Positions 62,117 through 64,000 of a stretch of 64,000 bases of DNA are shown piece after piece. Origin of the DNA: Hyphomicrobiales bacterium (GTDB taxonomy: Bacteria > Pseudomonadota > Alphaproteobacteria > Rhizobiales > Xanthobacteraceae). The notes below the pieces were generated by a model that made no database searches, had not been told where the DNA came from, and saw only the letters and a list, made by a program, of their open reading frames with translations. The translations under genes were made by a program, and so were the position numbers. How positions within the stretch are numbered: position 1 is the first letter of the stretch; each line of letters begins with the position of its first letter. The stretch is from positions 1 through 64,000 of the forward strand of contig WHTP01000008.1 of NCBI GenBank assembly GCA_009377695.1. Reading direction: 5' to 3'.

Positions 62117-63775
62117 TCACTCCCCAGGCTGGAGCGCGGGTGTGCCAACGAGCACTGAATCGGGCTTCGCGGATACGGCTTCACCCGCGGTCCGCGGCGC
62201 CGTGCGGATCGTCATCCAGATGTTGTAACAGCCAACGACGGCACCGATCAGGAAGAGAAGCCCGCCGACCGCGCGCGCGATGTAATAGGGCCGCATGGCT
62301 ACGAGCGAGTCGACGAACGAATAGGCGAGCGTGCCGCTCTCGCTATAGGTCCGCCACATCAGCCCCTGGATGATGCCGGAATTCCACATCGCAAAGACGT
62401 AGACGATGGTGCCGGCGACCGCGAGCCAGAAGTGGACCTCGACAAGCCGCGCTGAATACATGCTCTCGCGCTTCCAGAGCCACGGCACGGAGGCGTAGAT
62501 CGCGCCGAATGTGATCATGGCGACCCAGCCGAGCGTTCCGGCGTGGACGTGGCCAACCGTCCAGTCGGTATAGTGGGAGAGGGAGTTGACCGAGCGGATC
62601 GCCATGAACGATCCCTCGAACGTAGATAGGCCGTAAAACACCGCCGCCACCATCATGAAGCGCAGCGTGGCGTCTTCCCGGACCTTGTCCCAGGCGCCGT
62701 TGAGCGTGAGCAGTGCGTTGGCGGCGGATGCCCACGACGGCACCAGCAGCATCACCGAGAAGGTCATGCCGAGCGTCTGCACCCAATGAGGAAGCGCTGT
62801 GTAATGCAGGTGGTGCGAGCCCGCCCACATGTAGAAAAAGGTGATGCCCCAGAAGCTGATGATCGACAGGCGGTAGGAGAAGATCGGGCGGTTCGCCCGC
62901 TTCGGCAGATAATAATACATCATGCCCAGGAAGCCGGCGGTGAGGAAGAAGGCCACCGCGTTGTGGCCATACCACCATTGCGTCATCGCGTCCTGTACGC
63001 CTGAGAAGGACGAGTAGCTCTTGGCGTGCCCGAGCGACACCGGAACGGCAAGGTTGTTGACGATATGTAGGATCGCCACGACCAGGATGAAGGCCATGTA
63101 GTACCAGTTGGCGACGTAGATGTGCGGCTCTTTGCGCCGTGCCAGCGTGCGAAGGTAGATGGAGAAATAGACGACCCACACGATCACCAGCCAGATGTCG
63201 GCATACCATTCCGGCTCGGCGTATTCCTTCGACTGGGTGATGCCCATCATGTAGCCGGTGACGGCCAGCAGGCAAAAGAGATTGTACCCGAACAGCACGA
63301 ACCAAGGACTGAGCTGATCCGGCAGGCGCGCGCGCGACGTGCGCTGTAGGACATAGAGCGACGTCGCGATCAGCGCATTGCCGCCGAAGCCGAAAATGAC
63401 CGATGTGGTGTGGACCGGCCGGATACGTCCAAAGCTCGACCAGCCGGCATCGAAAGTCAGCTCAGGGTAGACCAACAGCCAGGCGACCCAATCGCCAACG
63501 AACAGGCCGAACACGGCCCACCCCATGGCCACGATGATGCCGACCTTCGTCGGGTCGTCGTAATAGCGCTCGAAACGCTGTTCGCTCGGCGCGGGCAGGT
63601 AGTATCCGTGGATGACCGCGAAGATGCCAGCAAGCGCGACGAGGATAACCAAGGCACCGTGTCCACCAAGCAGGTCGTCTCGCCCCGCGACGGCGATGGC
63701 AAACCCGATGACGGCAAGCGCCAGCAGCATGACGAGGGCGAATTGGCGTTCGCCGATTGTGAGTTGTCCAATCAT
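62117..63775 (-). CDS. ccoN: CcoN, catalytic subunit I of cbb3-type cytochrome c oxidase
   Basis: 552 residues with about 12-14 helices. Heme-copper oxidase motifs: RPVHTTSVIFGFGGNALIAT (low-spin heme His), WWYGHNAVAFFLTAGFLGMM with YYYLPKR (Cu-B His and the cbb3 Tyr), and WAGSHHLHYTALPHWVQ. It reduces O2 to water with high affinity. It is first in ccoNOQP; the promoter region upstream (63790-63838) holds overlapping palindromes. Confidence 0.97.
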   Translation of the reverse strand: MIGQLTIGERQFALVMLLALAVIGFAIAVAGRDDLLGGHGALVILVALAGIFAVIHGYYLPAPSEQRFERYYDDPTKVGIIVAMGWAVFGLFVGDWVAWLLVYPELTFDAGWSSFGRIRPVHTTSVIFGFGGNALIATSLYVLQRTSRARLPDQLSPWFVLFGYNLFCLLAVTGYMMGITQSKEYAEPEWYADIWLVIVWVVYFSIYLRTLARRKEPHIYVANWYYMAFILVVAILHIVNNLAVPVSLGHAKSYSSFSGVQDAMTQWWYGHNAVAFFLTAGFLGMMYYYLPKRANRPIFSYRLSIISFWGITFFYMWAGSHHLHYTALPHWVQTLGMTFSVMLLVPSWASAANALLTLNGAWDKVREDATLRFMMVAAVFYGLSTFEGSFMAIRSVNSLSHYTDWTVGHVHAGTLGWVAMITFGAIYASVPWLWKRESMYSARLVEVHFWLAVAGTIVYVFAMWNSGIIQGLMWRTYSESGTLAYSFVDSLVAMRPYYIARAVGGLLFLIGAVVGCYNIWMTIRTAPRTAGEAVSAKPDSVLVGTPALQPGE

Positions 63776-63790
63776 GGAGCGGCCTTCACT

Positions 63791-63838
63791 GATTCAATGG
63801 GTTGTTCAAAAGCATTTTGAATCGGTGCCGTCTGTCAA
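63791..63838 (-). promoter_or_regulatory. ccoN promoter region with overlapping palindromes
   Basis: On the minus strand TTGACA (63833-63838) lies 16-17 bases before a weak -10 (AATGCT area, 63811-63816). A perfect palindrome TTCAAAA-GCA-TTTTGAA (63805-63821) covers the -10, and GATTCAA (63791-63797) / TTGAATC (63817-63823) forms a second inverted repeat. It is not the FNR box TTGAT-N4-ATCAA, so another regulator is more likely. Confidence 0.5.
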
Positions 63839-63886
63839 GAGTGCATGTCGCGTGAATCATTACAGTCCACCGATGACAAGGCCGCG

Positions 63887-64000
63887 TCATTCCGTCTTCC
63901 GCGCGATGATGAATATGGCATTCAGATTATTGCGGTATCGTTCGAAGACTTTGCGCATGGCGAGCACGCGCCGCCGGGCGGGTCCATCGAGTAGAATGTT
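63887..64000 (-). CDS. C-terminal fragment of an unidentified gene at window edge
   Basis: Only the last 37 residues are in the window (NILLDGPARRRVLAMRKVFE, then RYRNNLNAIFIIARKTE and TGA at 63887-63889). No family can be assigned from this tail. It is on the same strand and upstream of ccoN, with 111 bases between them, so ccoN probably has its own promoter. Confidence 0.55.
   Translation of the reverse strand, partial: NILLDGPARRRVLAMRKVFERYRNNLNAIFIIARKTE

Noticed and set aside
63805-63821. FNR/Anr box upstream of ccoN
   Set aside because: The palindrome does not match TTGAT-N4-ATCAA in half-site or spacing.
1-64000. CRISPR array
   Set aside because: No regularly spaced repeat series was seen anywhere; the direct repeats found are single pairs.

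Overview
The window looks like a high-GC alphaproteobacterium, probably of the Hyphomicrobiales type. This is inferred from the TTT/Bug binding proteins, the RP4/Tn4371-like trb cluster found in alphaproteobacterial integrative elements, an extra 5-aminolevulinate synthase, and a cbb3 oxidase operon. No rRNA and no intact tRNA is present.

Positions 1-7.4 kb hold a catabolic patch: three Bug-type periplasmic binding proteins (one partial), a ring-hydroxylating dioxygenase whose large subunit is badly broken while its small subunit is intact, an isochorismatase-fold protein without its nucleophile, a MarR regulator and an alpha/beta hydrolase. Positions 7.4-11.7 kb are sparse: a HigA-like antitoxin, a small zinc-finger protein, and a P4-type tyrosine integrase broken by two frameshifts. 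A 3' half of tRNA-Arg(ACG) at about 11684-11728 marks an attachment-site junction.

From 11.7 kb to at least about 54 kb lies one large integrative conjugative element (ICE). It has a large serine recombinase with a coupled but frameshifted regulator; a complete minus-strand mating-pair operon trbB-C-D-E-J-K-L-F-G-I with DUF2274; traG with an RHH protein; a LysR regulator; and a transfer/replication block (VirD2-like DUF3363 relaxase, lytic transglycosylase, DUF736, TraF-like S26 peptidase, DUF2840, DNA methyltransferase, ParA, RepA, AlpA-like HTH). Next to these is a maintenance block (DUF6499/DUF2285, DUF932, DUF736, a large ParB).

The ICE cargo at 28.5-38.4 kb is the most distinctive part. 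A tightly overlapping operon encodes a glutamine amidotransferase, a YggS-type PLP protein, a pyridoxal kinase, 5-aminolevulinate synthase and a heme catalase, read divergently from a MocR/PdxR-type PLP-binding regulator across a nested palindrome. Beside it is a MarR-controlled set: a Cys/His-tailed MarR, a secreted protein, a carboxymuconolactone decarboxylase/AhpD-like protein, a catalase-like fragment and a group III truncated hemoglobin. Together they suggest a mobile peroxide/NO-stress module that supplies its own PLP and heme precursor.

The ICE also carries duplicated non-coding leaders. A roughly 220-base leader precedes both the DUF932 and the parB genes and contains a long-range helix with a compensatory base change between copies. 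A different hairpin leader precedes the AlpA-like gene and a small gene at 14.1 kb. After 54 kb come a DUF3644 (HEPN-like, defence-type) gene, a decayed zinc-ribbon gene and a complete ccoNOQP operon with maturation genes ccoI and ccoS. The right border of the ICE is not visible. Frameshifts occur in five separate genes (dioxygenase alpha, integrase, recombinase-linked regulator, DUF2285, zinc ribbon). Sequencing error cannot be excluded, but two of the broken genes also carry a substitution of a key residue or an in-frame stop.
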